NCBI GenBank assembly: GCA_002633025.1
Contig: NMRB01001049.1
Span: forward strand, 54,056 to 118,055
Length of the DNA: 64,000 nucleotides
From: Notospermus geniculatus
Taxonomy: Eukaryota > Nemertea > Pilidiophora > Heteronemertea > Lineidae
Reading direction: 5' to 3'
Below the pieces are notes generated by a model. It did no database searches and was not told the origin of the DNA. It saw only the letters and a program-made list of their open reading frames with translations. The number at the start of each line of letters is the position of its first letter. Positions within the stretch are counted from its first letter, which is position 1. Made by a program: the position numbers and the translations under genes. Below are positions 22,926-33,740 of the stretch, piece by piece.

Positions 22926-23930
22926 TGATTTTATGGAGGTATAAATTCCATGAATATAGGTCCCTGCCTATATTCATAATTATGTCCACCCCGGCCTGCG
23001 ATAGACGTCAGAGGTATTCGTCACGCATGGACCGTTGCGTTACCGTGACGCTCCAACCAAGGCAACAGCGGTGACGTGTTTCGATTGTGACGTCAGAATC
23101 GGTCGACATTTTTGGGTGGAAAAAGGCGAACAAAGTGTGATTTATGTGGATGTTATCGCTCCTTACGCATATTGAATGCTGCCGTACTGTGAAAAATTGA
23201 AGAAAGTCGTTGAGCAGTATCGGAGGAGTTAGAGCGCATTACAGAAAACGCCTTACACTGATGTAGATAAAATAAAATTCAGCAAAAACTTTCTGAAAGT
23301 TCGTTGAATAATGTGAACCTGTCATACTAATAGGCGTATTTTCATGGGCTTTTTATCTTTTTTGAAATGACGGATGGCAGCGCGGGTGAATATCTGTACG
23401 ACGGCTGAGCAGATGATCAACAAAATGGTCACTTGTCAGGAATAGATCTTTAAAAACCCGGTTTTCTCCATTTATCATAGATAATATCGAGTAAAAGGCA
23501 CTTAAATATTCTGTTTGACACAAAAATAAATTAAGAGAAAAATAATTTTCAACTTTTGAGAAAGTTTGCTAGTGACTATATCATAAGCTTGTCTTCCTCC
23601 AGTGGTGTTAGGCCTACATGTATTACTATGCCGATTTGGAATGGCGGCATTGAAATATCGTGCGAAATTACCCCTCATGTTTTCAGTACCACCAAGCCCT
23701 GAAATTATCATGGTCAACCCACAACGAAAACTTTATGGTTTGAAGCTTTAGGTTAGCGTTATGTTGTGTCCGAACTGTTCCTTCCAACGAAGGTCTGGGA
23801 CCAATCTATGAGCAAAGGCATCTTACCATTGCTAATGGTAAATGCTTTGGCCATGCATTACAGGTGCGTGACCAAATAATGACGGATTCAAAGCAGATGA
23901 CACTGCAGCAAACGAACGTCGGTCTTTGAT
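22926..23930. other. Non-coding stretch, no gene recognised
   Basis: Weak open frames only. It contains one TGACGTCA at about 23087. No exon is supported. Confidence 0.5.
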
Positions 23931-23933
23931 CGA

Positions 23934-24010
23934 TGACGTCACCACCTCTGGGTCTGCATGGACTCCTCAGCGTGACGTCACTCTATGACGTCACAGTTAT
24001 AGTGACGTCA
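23934..24010. promoter_or_regulatory. Cluster of four full CRE palindromes (TGACGTCA)
   Basis: Perfect TGACGTCA octamers occur at 23934-23941, 23973-23980, 23986-23993 and 24003-24010. This is the consensus for CREB/ATF-class bZIP dimers. Four perfect copies in 77 bp is far beyond chance. The target gene is unclear: the nearest supported first exons are the upstream JTB exon-1 copy at 25233 (plus) and the exon at 26313 (minus). Activity is inferred. Confidence 0.6.
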
Positions 24011-24892
24011 TATTAAACTCTCAAATCCTTGGTAACGACAAAAAACCGCTAAAACATAACTTTGTGAAGCCTTTTTAAAAAACTAAATACAAAACAACAT
24101 ACTCCTTTATATTGGGAACGTGGCTGTAGTCAGTCAGGAACTTTTGCCGCATCGGGAGGTAACCTCCCAATCGAAAAAACTCCCAGTCGGGAGGTAATAA
24201 CCGAATTGAGTTTTCGTACACCTCCCAATTGGGATTTCAATGTTCTCTTCCCTACCGTTTTGTTCCGCAGTAGTCGCAACAGCGGCTGGGTGACCGACAT
24301 GACCGAGACTAGGCCTACTTTGACGGTGGAACGGTGGAAGAAGCAGGCAAATCAAAATCATGTTTTTCTCCGTATTCAGCGCGAAATGAAACCCTAGTGA
24401 ATTCCTGTTGAAAGAGGAACCAGGAACACTACGTTTACTTATAAAATCAGGTTTGTTTGATTCGAAATTTCGCCACAATCTGTCTCTCAAAAATGTCATT
24501 TTTTCATCATCAATGCATCATCCCCGGACCCGCCGCATGCATGCACTGTTCACATATACATAACATACATGACATAGGCCTAGGCATGCACATACACGTC
24601 GGCCTATGATGACATGCATGATGACAGTGAGTGAGCATGGTGAGTGTGATGAGTCATTTGATATGTTTGCATATGATTTCCTAATCGCCTGACCATGCAT
24701 AATGCCTAATTTAATTTGCTGTAGGGCCTGGGCTGGGCTAGGTAGGCCTAGCTAACACTACCAGTTATAACAGTAGCTAACGTTAGGCAAGGGCTTCAAT
24801 TTCAAACAGACGGGAGACGATGCGATAAAGGAAGGCCAGGCCAACTAGGTGAGGTCCCCTGTGCTGTGGTGGTAGGCAGGCTAGGCCTAGGC

Positions 24893-25150
24893 AGTTCGTA
24901 AGAACACCAAATCGGACCGAATCGGGACGCTTTTATTTGCCACGAATCAGAGTTGGCATTGGTTTGGTATTAAGTTAAACCACAATTCTTATATGTTTAT
25001 GGAATATAGCTAATGTGAACAAATATTGCGTATTACCCAGGAGATAATTATAATTCATGATTCTTGCGTTCAAGAAGAAAAATGAATGTTAGTTGTTCCG
25101 ATTCAGTGACGTTATGCTCCGATTTGGTCCGATCCGGTGTTCTTACGAAC
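24893..25150. mobile_element. Fold-back element within duplication copy A
   Basis: The ends GTTCGTAAGAACACC and its inverse are followed by inverted matches of AAATCGGACCGAATCGG. The same element sits at the same place in copy B (26951-27211), so it predates the duplication. The interior is AT-rich and non-coding. Confidence 0.85.
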
Positions 25151-25232
25151 CCAGGCCTAGGTAGGTGGCTTGGCTGGCACAGCCTATCACCATAATCACT
25201 CACTGATCACTTACTTCGCTGTGTGATGACCC

Positions 25233-25278
25233 ATGGGTAGGGGACAAGTCATGCAGTTCTTCGGGAGGCGACCATCAG
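25233..25278 (+). CDS. JTB: Duplicate JTB first exon (copy A)
   Basis: This exon of 15 codons plus 1 nt is identical in reading to that at 27300-27345, with the same ATG and GTATGC donor in splice phase 1. It could act as an alternative first exon spliced to 27953, using a second promoter, or be a redundant duplicate. Expression is unknown. Confidence 0.5.
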
Positions 25279-25340
25279 GTATGCAATTTCTTAAGTGGGG
25301 CCTGACACGCTCATACATAGGCCCCAATTTAGGGATCGTC

Positions 25341-26090
25341 TCCAAAATAGAAACGTTTGGAATTCGTTTAAACGAATTTGAAGCGGCTTCTTCAAAACGA
25401 AATTTAAACGAAAAAATTCGAGGGGGGGGTGACATAACATGCTCAGGAGGAGCTGATTTTGTAATTTCTTCGTACCAAAGTAAAATATAAAAAAATAAAA
25501 AGTGCCCCTTGCCTATTTTCAAGAACCACTCGGATGATAAACTTTATTTTTTTTGCTTGCCCTAATCCACAATTAGAATCCAACTCATTCACTTCTGGGA
25601 TCTCTGGCGGCTAGGCCTATAAAGAAAGTGCCCGAGGTCGAGGAAGACCCCGATTGGGGTCAAAAATTTGCGAAATTCGAAGACAACTTAGGCCTACTTT
25701 ATTATTATACTTGTCATTTTTGTTTGTGTATCGTTTTTTTATTTTTGCGCTGTATTTTGGTCTTGGATTTTGGACTAGCCTAGGCGCGGCAGCGGGAGGC
25801 GCGGCTATACATGTAGGCCTAGGCCTACCTAGGCCTACTTAGGCCTACTAGCTAGCAGTCAGTGCAGTAGCCCGAGGCCTATGTATATGTGGCCTAGGCC
25901 TAGGATGCAGTGCACACCAGAGCACAGCCCAGCCACAAAGGAAAGCAGCATGCACTGCACACACTCAGAACTCAGATCTCAGCAGTCATGACATTGTCGT
26001 GTGTGTGTGTGTGTGTGTGGGTTTTGTGTGCATGTCGGTTCGTTTCTACTGTTGTTTCATAGGCCACTGAATTGACTGTATATCATTGGT
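25341..26090. other. Spacer between duplication copies
   Basis: It contains many AGGCCTAGGCCT palindromes (about 25795-25905) and a (GT)n microsatellite at about 25999-26019. A poly-G run is at 25421-25429. No exon is supported. Confidence 0.6.
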
Positions 26091-26097
26091 TCCTTAC

Positions 26098-26313
26098 ATC
26101 GTCAGTATCACTGTTCCCGACCGGCCCAGCTGGTGGGATGTCGAGATCAATATAAGACTTGAATGACTTGGAGGCTTGAGCCATTTTGTTGGAAAAACGG
26201 ACAAATTTGAGGGGAACTTCCGGAAACAAATCAGGTGTCCACCATTTTCGTAGTCTCGCGCAGCAAGCCGTTTTGTTCCGCAGTAGTCGCAACAGCGGCT
26301 GGGTGACCGACAT
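26098..26313 (-). CDS. Putative first exon of an unidentified minus-strand gene
   Basis: An ATG-initiated exon of exactly 72 codons ends in phase 0 at a GTAAGG donor (26097-26092). The N-terminus is basic and hydrophobic without acids for about 25 residues (LLRLLRNKT, CCARLRKWW), which resembles a mitochondrial targeting peptide. The end is acidic (NSDTDD). I do not recognise the protein and find no convincing second exon toward lower coordinates; later exons could lie in the gap or beyond. Its ATG is 986 bp from the JTB ATG in head-to-head orientation, suggesting a shared promoter region. That region is duplicated, and the copy at 24258 keeps only the first codons of this exon. It could also be a chance open frame. 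Confidence 0.35.
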
Positions 26314-27397
26314 GACCGAGACTAGGCCTACTTTGACGGTGGAACGGTGGAAGAAGCAGACAAATCAAAATCATGTTTTTCTCCGTATTCAGCGCGAAAT
26401 GAAACCCTAGTGAATTCCTGTTGAAAGAGGAACCAGGAACACTACGTTTACTTATAAAATCAGGTTTGTTTGATTCGAAATTTCGCCACAATCTGTCTCT
26501 CAAAAATGTCATTTTTTTCATCATCAATGCATCATCCCCGGACCCGCCGCATGCATGCACTCATTCAGATATACATGACATACATGACAGAGGCCTAGGC
26601 CTATGCACATAGGCCTACACGTCGGCCTATGATGACATGCATGATGACAGTGAGTGAGCTTGGTGAGTGTGATGAGTCATTTGATATGTTTGCATATGAA
26701 TATGATTTCCTAATCGCCTGACCATGCATAATGCCTAATTTAATTTGCTGTAGCTACCAGTGGCTACAGTACAGTAGGGCCTGGGCTGGGCTAGGTAGGC
26801 CTAGCTAACACTACCAGTTATAACAGTAGCTAGGCAAGGCAAGGGCTTCAATTTCAAACAGACGGGAGACGATGCGATAAAGGAAGGCCAGGCCAACTAG
26901 GGTGAGGTCCCCTGTGCATGCTGTGGTGGTAGGCAGGCTAGGCCTAGGCAGTTCGTAAGAACACCAAATCGGACCGAATCGGGACGCTTTTATTTGCCAC
27001 GCATGAATCAGAGTTGGCATTGGTTTGGTATTAAGTTAAACCACAATTCTTATATGTTTATGGAATATAGCTAATGTGAACAAATATTGCGTATTACCCA
27101 GGAGATAATTATAATTCATGATTCTTGCGTTTAAGAAGAAAAATGAATGTTAGTTTTTCCGATTCGGTGACGTTATGCTCCGATTTGGTCCGATCCGGTG
27201 TTCTTACGAACCCAGGCCTAGGTACATGTAGGTGGCTTGGCTGGCACAGCCTATCACCATGATCACTCACTGATCACTCACTTCGCTGTGTGATGACCCA
27301 TGGGTAGGGGACAAGTCATGCAGTTCTTCGGGAGGCGACCATCAGGTATGCAATTTCTTAAGTGGGGCCTGACACTCCCATACATAGGCCCTAATTT
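26269..27397. repeat. Segmental direct duplication, copy B
   Basis: This is the partner of 24258-25340. It is the copy adjacent to the remaining JTB exons and retains the complete minus-strand exon (26098-26313) on its other side, so it is probably the ancestral locus. Confidence 0.9.
26951..27211. mobile_element. Fold-back element within duplication copy B
   Basis: It has the same terminal inverted repeats (GTTCGTAAGAACACC) as 24893-25150, with a handful of differences. Confidence 0.85.
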
Positions 27398-28890
27398 AAG
27401 CATGTTCAGTATTTATTCTTTCAGGTCAGAACATCATGCAGCTGCTATTCATGTTATTCCATGACATGCTCCTTGTGTAACAGGCAAACCTGTCGTTTGT
27501 GCAAAACATTTACAGTAGACGGCGTAGATTGTGAGGATTATTCCCAGAATTAAAGGCCATTCACCAACACTAGCCACAGAAATGAGAAATCACTTGAAGT
27601 TCTCAGGGAAAAACCAGTGAAGCAACAAAATGATCGAGTTTTGCACAAAGAAGCGGATGGCTTTTGCCATTATATTGTTGGTAGTGTATGTATCTTCTTA
27701 TAAATCTTTTTCTCCAGACACTCTGCTTTCCTCCTACTACTATACATAAACTCGCCCTAATCTTGTCACTAGTCTTTATAGAGCAAAATACCTTACCAGT
27801 ATTTGGCGCCAAGTACATGTAGCTGAAAGCCATAGTACGTAGCAGTTTGACTTGAGTCTTGCTTTAATACTAGTAATCTGTAAATGCCCAAATGTCCGGC
27901 GTTTATCGTACATGTATGTTTCAATTGCTTTTATATCATTTTAGGGTGTCAGTCATTGTCCTCATCCTGGAGAATGGCATTTCAGCATTCCGTAAACATG
28001 ATATGAAGGATATTACCAGTGCACCAAATGACAGTGCTGCTGCAACAGAATGTTGGTTGAAGGAAAAGTTCACTTTGAAATCAGATTGTGTCAAATGTTC
28101 CAATAGTGAGACGGTAAGCAGTTTAATTTTATCAGCTTTTGAATTAAACTGGCGATTCCCTTGTTGTGCAGCAGTTTCTGTTCACAAGTTACAAGTACAG
28201 TGGAACCTCCCTTAGCAGACAGACACCCTTCCCATGAAGATATTTCTCTAGGAGGGACACTGAAATTCAGTCCAAATTAGTCTTTTTCTATTCATTTTGA
28301 CTTCTGTGATCAGCAAACCTCTCAATTAAAAGGGCAGTCATCATTGCTTCACGCCATTTGAAAAAAATATTCTAATTCTTTTTTCAGTTAGCAAAGAAGG
28401 CCTACTGTCTTGCAACTGGCTATAAACAACTAGTCCATTGTGAAAAAAGCGGTGACAAATATAAAAGGTAAGACCCTGTGTACACAGGCCATTTTGCCCC
28501 TAAGTTATATGGATGGTACAGTCCTCGGAGTTCTTTCCCTGAAATCGCCACGCACTGGAACGTACTGGTATGTTGTTCACCTTTTACTTTGTGGCAGATT
28601 CTCCAACGGGGACACCCCTGGTACTCTCTGGTTGTCTCAAGCATGACTATGAACAATATGTGTTGTTAACTCTGCATTCTCTAATAAATGTACATGTAAT
28701 ACCTTTTTCTCCATGTTCCAGCTGTGATGAGGTGCGAGACACAGCAAAGGAAGAAAAACACTTCTGGATATTCGAAGGAGTGACTCTTCTGATTGGATTG
28801 ATATCATACGGAATGGTCATACTACGCCAGAGGAAACTCGATAAATATTTCCTTGAGAAAATCAACAAACAAATTGCATCAGGAGTATGA
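27300..28890 (+). CDS. JTB: JTB (jumping translocation breakpoint) protein
   Basis: Exons 27300-27345, 27953-28113, 28388-28467 and 28722-28890 have consistent phases (1, 0, 2) and encode 151 aa, close to the mammalian 146. A short basic start and hydrophobic VIVLILENGISAF form the signal peptide. The extracellular part has the family cysteines (ECWLKEKF, CVKCSNSE, YCLATGY, LVHCEKS, YKSCDE). Then come HFWIFEG, a membrane segment (VTLLIGLISYGMVIL) and the cytoplasmic RQRKLDKYFLEKINKQI tail typical of JTB. JTB is a small type I membrane protein linked to mitochondria and cytokinesis. The exon 2 acceptor is inferred (CAG at 27950-27952, chosen for phase). A start in exon 2's own upstream frame (ATG 27892 or 27916) is an alternative. 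The first exon is duplicated at 25233-25278. Confidence 0.9.
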
Positions 28891-28956
28891 TCATTTTGGT
28901 GTCCAGTTTTGTGCATTTCATTGGAGCGAACGGATGATCTCGTTGTTCTATCGGGC

Positions 28957-28962
28957 AATAAA
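28957..28962 (+). terminator. JTB polyadenylation signal
   Basis: AATAAA occurs 67 nt after the JTB stop and is the first such signal downstream. Confidence 0.7.
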
Positions 28963-29039
28963 GTTCCAGTTCTAAGGATATTGAAGTGAGAGCTGGGTAC
29001 CAAATACAGGATTATTATCTCTATAGACAATACTGCATG

Positions 29040-29215
29040 AATTGAGATGCAGTAGGAGGAAACCAGAGTGCCAGGAGAAAACGTGCTCTATCAAAGACGG
29101 TCATCCTCTTTATCCCATAAGAGGCCCAACCGGGATCGACTGCGAAACCTCAGAGGTGACGTACTGATGATTCCTGTGTACCACTCGGACCTGATGATCA
29201 TAAAAAATGGCCATC
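29040..29215 (-). mobile_element. tRNA-derived SINE, fragment
   Basis: Read on the minus strand, an A-box-like TGGTCCGAGTGGTA is followed about 45 nt later by a B-box-like GTCGATCCC. The end is a CACTCTGGTTTCCTCCTAC tail. The tail sequence recurs near 36770 (TEKT1 intron) and 41510 (FBXO21 intron), marking a dispersed family. Confidence 0.65.
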
Positions 29216-30332
29216 AAGTGGAATTTGAGATCAAGGAACCAGCTTTCGAATTCCCATTTGATACTAGAGTTAATTAATGACAGTGACTTTGGTACATTGT
29301 GCAATAAGCAGCGGCGTGGACACATGACTTGTCAAATCAGTGCCAAAATGAAATACATGTATTTAAACGCAGGTCTTCCGTAGGAGCCTGAGCTCTGTTC
29401 TAGTTGGCAGAGATCATTACATTCCAGACAGTGAAGATGGGGATGTTTCCAGAAGGTCAAGTAGGGAATTTCTTGCTCTATGTTGTAATTGGTAACTTCA
29501 TAATTGTACTCCCCATATATCGGTTTCAGGCAGGGGAATTAAAAGGGAATTGTAGAATACATGTAGATGTACGTATAGGTACCTGCCATCATGGAAACAG
29601 CATGGATATCAGTGCCTGTAATTGTACATTGTAGTAACATGCATTCAATCTATCTTAACTTAAATGAGCGGTATTATGATTACTGTCCTCTAGTCGAGAA
29701 GTCCATTACAATTATAATTTATTGTTGCTTTGTGGTGTCCATACATTCTATGTACGTAACACACATTAGTGGCATGCACATCCAATGATTCACATTTTCC
29801 AGGCTTTGTTTGTACTTTGCTTGTACAACAGTACTTGGAATGTCAAGTTGACAAGATGCTTCAACTCTAGTGCAATGTTTTTAACTCCCACCAAGGTGTG
29901 GATGCACCTCGTGGCAGTGATCATGTTGTGCTAGACCAAGAGCCAAGCTCTTTTTATTTGCGGACATTGATGCAAAGATCTTCATTTTTGTAAGAAAACA
30001 CTTCTTTATATACGTGTATATTTTGCCAAAAAATCTTTGTTATACTGTTTATGGTTTTATCGATGTCAGAAGGCAAAAAATTGTCGATGAAAGTTGGATT
30101 CAGTTTTGACCTTGCTGGTTACAATTCGCAGTGGAACCTCTCCATTTGTTTTTGTTCATAAAATAAAGATAGACCTGAAAAGAAATAAGTTTCAGTTCTT
30201 GGTTGTCACTTTTGCTCGATGAGATTTCATGGAGAACACGTAGAAAAGAGTGTCAGTCAAGGACAACGGGTGCCTCTCCGACGTTTCGAAAAGGGGCGGT
30301 GAACGCTGACTGGAAGACAGTAAAAGGATCAA
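29216..30332. other. Intergenic, no gene recognised
   Basis: Only short unsupported frames. The region is AT-rich and lies between the tail-to-tail JTB and DHRS11 genes. Confidence 0.5.
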
Positions 30333-30755
30333 TTCAGCATCCTCCCACAGCAGGGGTTTTTACCTCGCTCCTCTTCATCCACCGACACAAACCCCTGCTG
30401 AAATAGAACATCCAGTGAGTCAGGTGTGGCTGTTCCATATTTCAGTTGCACTCCCTTTATTGTCATGGTTTGGTACTTTCGTGGTTTTACCATTTTATCC
30501 AGAAGTTTTGTACCCCCGGTACCTACAAATTACTTATACCTCTTCAAAATTGACTGAATATTACCCCACAGTGGTTCTTCGTATATAAAAATAACATTAT
30601 TATTTTTGATTGTTTTACAAGTCATGCTGCACTCTGATTGGGCAATGGATTTCTGACCACCTCGTGCTTGGCTGGGAGACCCAATTTCAGCAGGGCTTTG
30701 TGTGGAGTTTATGAAGAGGACCGAGACCAAAGACATGATGTGGGAGGATGTAATT
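30333..30755. mobile_element. Fold-back element, 'CATCCTCCCACA' family
   Basis: The left end (CATCCTCCCACAGCAGGG, then CTCCTCTTCAT) is matched by an inverted right end (ATGAAGAGGACCGAGACC, then TGTGGGAGGATG). A related, shorter hairpin is at 59911-60023. No protein is encoded. Confidence 0.7.
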
Positions 30756-30845
30756 CAAGGTCAGTTACATGTACTTGACAAATTGCTGTTCTTACAATTC
30801 AAACAGGCCAGAGAAAGACGAGAGAAACATGTTTTCTACCAAATA

Positions 30846-30851
30846 TTTATT
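30846..30851 (-). terminator. Candidate DHRS11 polyadenylation signal
   Basis: AATAAA on the minus strand lies about 255 nt beyond the DHRS11 stop. It is a candidate only. Confidence 0.45.
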
Positions 30852-31105
30852 TGGAATGATAAATACATGTAAAGACATATTATATTATCTCTACGATGAA
30901 AGACAAGATCTGGTATCCCAATTGTAGAAAGCACCAACTCATACCATTAGACATGCACACATCAGGCTGGGAATCGCAAAAAGGAGAGTTTCCTGTACTT
31001 GAGAGCAAGTGGCCATATCTTACGGTGCGAAAGCCACCGTAGTATGTCGTCTACATGTAGATACCGGTAACCCTGAGCAAATCTGTGTTGGCAGTATTCT
31101 TTGAC

Positions 31106-33286
31106 TCAATTTGTTTGATCTGTAAGGATGTCGTGAACCTAAAAAAAACATTGTCATGCATGGATTACTTGTATGTATACATTTCTTCAGTACAGAATAA
31201 CATCTGTGAAGGACACCTTTGCGAGTGACAATTCCTGTCCTTTGATTGAGAGGCGACAAGATTAAGTGGCAAAATGACCAGTTTGATGCAGAAGTTGAGT
31301 GTCCTGAGTAGATCAAAGAGCTGAGAGATAAAGGTCACTATTTTGCAGTTTGGCCAAAATTCTGCATGAAAAACACATTTCTTGGGAGTCCTGCGGCAAT
31401 ATTCATGAAGCCTTCGTAGCTTTGCGTGCACGCAAATCTATTGTAAGGCAGTCAGTGAACAATAGGGCATGTGCAGGCAAACAACAGATTTGCATGCACG
31501 CAAAGTTGCGAGGCTTTGTGAATATGGCCCCCTGGGGAGGCACTAGTCCCCCGCCACCCGGCTAAGTAGGTCCCTGTAGCCATTTCCAACTAAAGCCACA
31601 TCTTCTGCAAAACATTCTTCAAGGCATGTTGTATTGAATGAACTACGGAATTAAGAAGCTATTCACCTGAACACGGGCTGGAGCACTCAATGTGTACAAC
31701 ACCGCTTCAACCACATCTGTTGACTGTAAGGGCTACAAAGAGAGAACATCAAGTTGAATGCATACATTAAACGGTAGACAGCCTTCTCAATAACATTTTG
31801 AGTACGTAGCTGTTGTCATGGAATACAGTGTGGCCTTATTGCCATGTGTTTGACCCAACTTATACGTTTCTCAACAAACTGGAAACATTTCCTTCAAGTG
31901 ATTGTTCCTGAATTAATTTCGGGGTTCGATTTGAACAACTTTGTTCACTTACTGTTAAATTTTTCATCACGGCCTGTACCTGCTTCTGGTCTCCATCATA
32001 AAACACATCATAAAAGGGGGTGTCAACAATGGCTGGGCTGATTGACTGTGAAGAGAAAATGGACAGCCTCATATAATACGGTACTGGCTTTCCAAAAGCT
32101 TCTGTGGGAGCACAAGTGCAAAAGCATTTGAAATCCTTCAAAGTACTGACAGCTGAAATAAGATAAGAGCCACATGCCTTCATCATCTGTGCCTGTCAAT
32201 GTTACTTACAGTGACCCGTATGTTTGTTTTCATTGCACGTAATTCTTGCCGTAACCCCTCAGTCAAAGACGTCACTGCATATTTTGTAGCAGAGTAAAAA
32301 TGAGCTCCAGCAGTGGATGGTACTCTGTGACCACTCATACTACAGAGGAACAGAAAATGAACATTAGTATTATGATCATACAGCAGATATGATTTTACAA
32401 ATGAGCACAGTAGATCGGAGTCATAAGATGATTTACCCTGAAATGACATTCTGCGATAATAAGGGTTAAACTTCTTAGGTTTCAACCTGAGAGATGCACT
32501 CACCTGTTGAGATGGATGATGTGACCATCATCTACTTTCCTTGACTTCATGGATTTCAAAGCCTCCCTGGTACAAACTGATAATGCAAGAACATTCAGCT
32601 GCAAAAGAATCAGGATGAGAACTGTAAATTAAGGGCAAGTTATCAACAAATTGCTGGAATTGTTACTGCTTTAAATTGTTTGCTTGTGCCATGAGGAATG
32701 CTGAAATTTGCTACATGTAAGTATTTAATGATTCAAAGGGCTAGCTGAACATACTTCTAACATTGCACGCCACTGTTCTTCATCACCCTTTGCTAGGGGT
32801 GCGTTATAAGAACAGCCTGCATTATTGATGCACACATCAACGCCACCAAAATCACCATTCTGATGAATCATTTTGAACATTGCTTTGATCTCATCTGTAT
32901 TTCTGAGGTCACATTTGACTGGAAGGACACACCCCTTCTCATCCTTCAGTTCTTCAGCAATGGCCTGAAAGAGAAGAAACCAATGCAAACAATTTCAATT
33001 TCAAATGTCAATTTCATCCTCATCAAGTAGTATAGTGTGAAGGGCAAAAGAAGTTCTGGAACAAATGATTTCACACTTTATCATGTTATTCACAAATCAG
33101 GTAAACTCTCCTCCCTGACACAATTAAACTCACCTCTATTTCATCAACAGTCCTGGCACAACCAACGACTTTCATTCCTTTCTTCACCAACGCCCTTGTT
33201 AGTTCTGCACCAATGCCTCTTGATGCACCCGTTACCAATGCAACACGTCCAACCCACCTGTCCATGACAGCAGCAGCAGCAATCAT
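31106..33286 (-). CDS. DHRS11: DHRS11-like short-chain dehydrogenase/reductase
   Basis: Seven minus-strand exons: 33286-33134, 32964-32755, 32598-32504, 32339-32210, 32045-31953, 31723-31667 and 31138-31106. All junctions are GT-AG and in phase. They encode 256 aa, against about 260 in mammals. Start is ATG 33286 or ATG 33265 (MDRWVGRVALVTG). Motifs: cofactor loop TGASRGIG, CARTVDEIE, CDLRN, NNAG, the VLALSVCTREALKSM helix, HLNSMSGHR with the catalytic Ser, and catalytic YSATK followed by YAVTSLTEGLRQELR. This Rossmann-fold enzyme reduces carbonyls, including 17-keto steroids, with NADPH in mammals; the RT following the CA fits an NADP preference. The last exon adds only 10 residues and lacks the RPTEQ-type end of mammals. 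It lies tail to tail with JTB and head to head with TEKT1. Confidence 0.95.
31394..31530. mobile_element. Fold-back family 'GGGGCCATATTTATGAAGCC', copy 2
   Basis: This is a diverged copy of 11126-11265 that shares the AAATCTATTGTAAGGCA and GTGAACAATAGGGCATGTGC stretches. It lies in the last intron of DHRS11. Confidence 0.8.
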
Positions 33287-33599
33287 GAATGGATGACTAG
33301 TTTTTGCTGCAGAAATAAACGATCAGGAATCAAACTAATATGCAGTCACATATGTCTGAAGAGGAGAATAGGCTTGTACATGTGTTCTGCATGTGTCATG
33401 TGACATGTGAGTGTGTAGCATAGTGGGGCGCACACACACAAGTCACATCACAGTATCTTGTGCCAGATAGGCTATATAGCCTGGGACCACAGGTCCTTAC
33501 ACAGTTGAGATCACACTTGACCAGTCTACACCATCACGCTATAGGCCGTGAAATCACGCTACAGCGTGAAAACCTTCTGTGGAAACCAAATTTTTACAC

Positions 33600-33740
33600 A
33601 CAGAATTGTGTACAAATCAGTCCGGGAAAAGTCCGAATTCGGAAATGTTTCCGATTTCGGAAACGTAAAGTGTCCGAATTTGAACTCCGAGTCCAAATTC
33701 GGAAGCGGTAAACGAGTCCGAATTCGGAAACTTTAAGTTT
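33600..33740. repeat. Cluster of TCCGAATTCGGA palindromes
   Basis: Three GTCCGAATTCGGAAA-like palindromes and several degenerate half-copies (TCCGATTTCGGAAA, CCAAATTCGGAA) are packed into about 120 bp upstream of DHRS11. This is probably a microrepeat. A regulatory role is conceivable but unsupported. Confidence 0.6.

Larger units (their letters stand above)
24258..25340. repeat. Segmental direct duplication, copy A
   Basis: It is nearly identical to 26269-27397, from GTTTTGTTCCGCAGTAGTCG through the JTB first exon and the start of its intron. It contains the first 15 or so codons of the minus-strand exon at 26098-26313, the shared promoter region, a fold-back element and a JTB exon 1. Compared with copy B it lacks short insertions near 26755-26775 and 26912. 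An unrelated 0.93 kb separates the copies. Confidence 0.9.

Noticed and set aside
24134-24499. Minus-strand 121-codon frame, similar to one at 26231-26560
   Set aside because: It lies across the promoter side of the duplicated JTB segment, antisense to no known gene. The two frames diverge exactly at the duplication boundary, so it is a by-product of the duplication.
27892-28215. JTB exon 2 as the first coding exon starting at ATG 27892
   Set aside because: It is possible, but the upstream part is a polypyrimidine tract before an acceptor, and the exon at 27300-27345 splices in phase with a better signal-peptide start. Kept as an alternative only.
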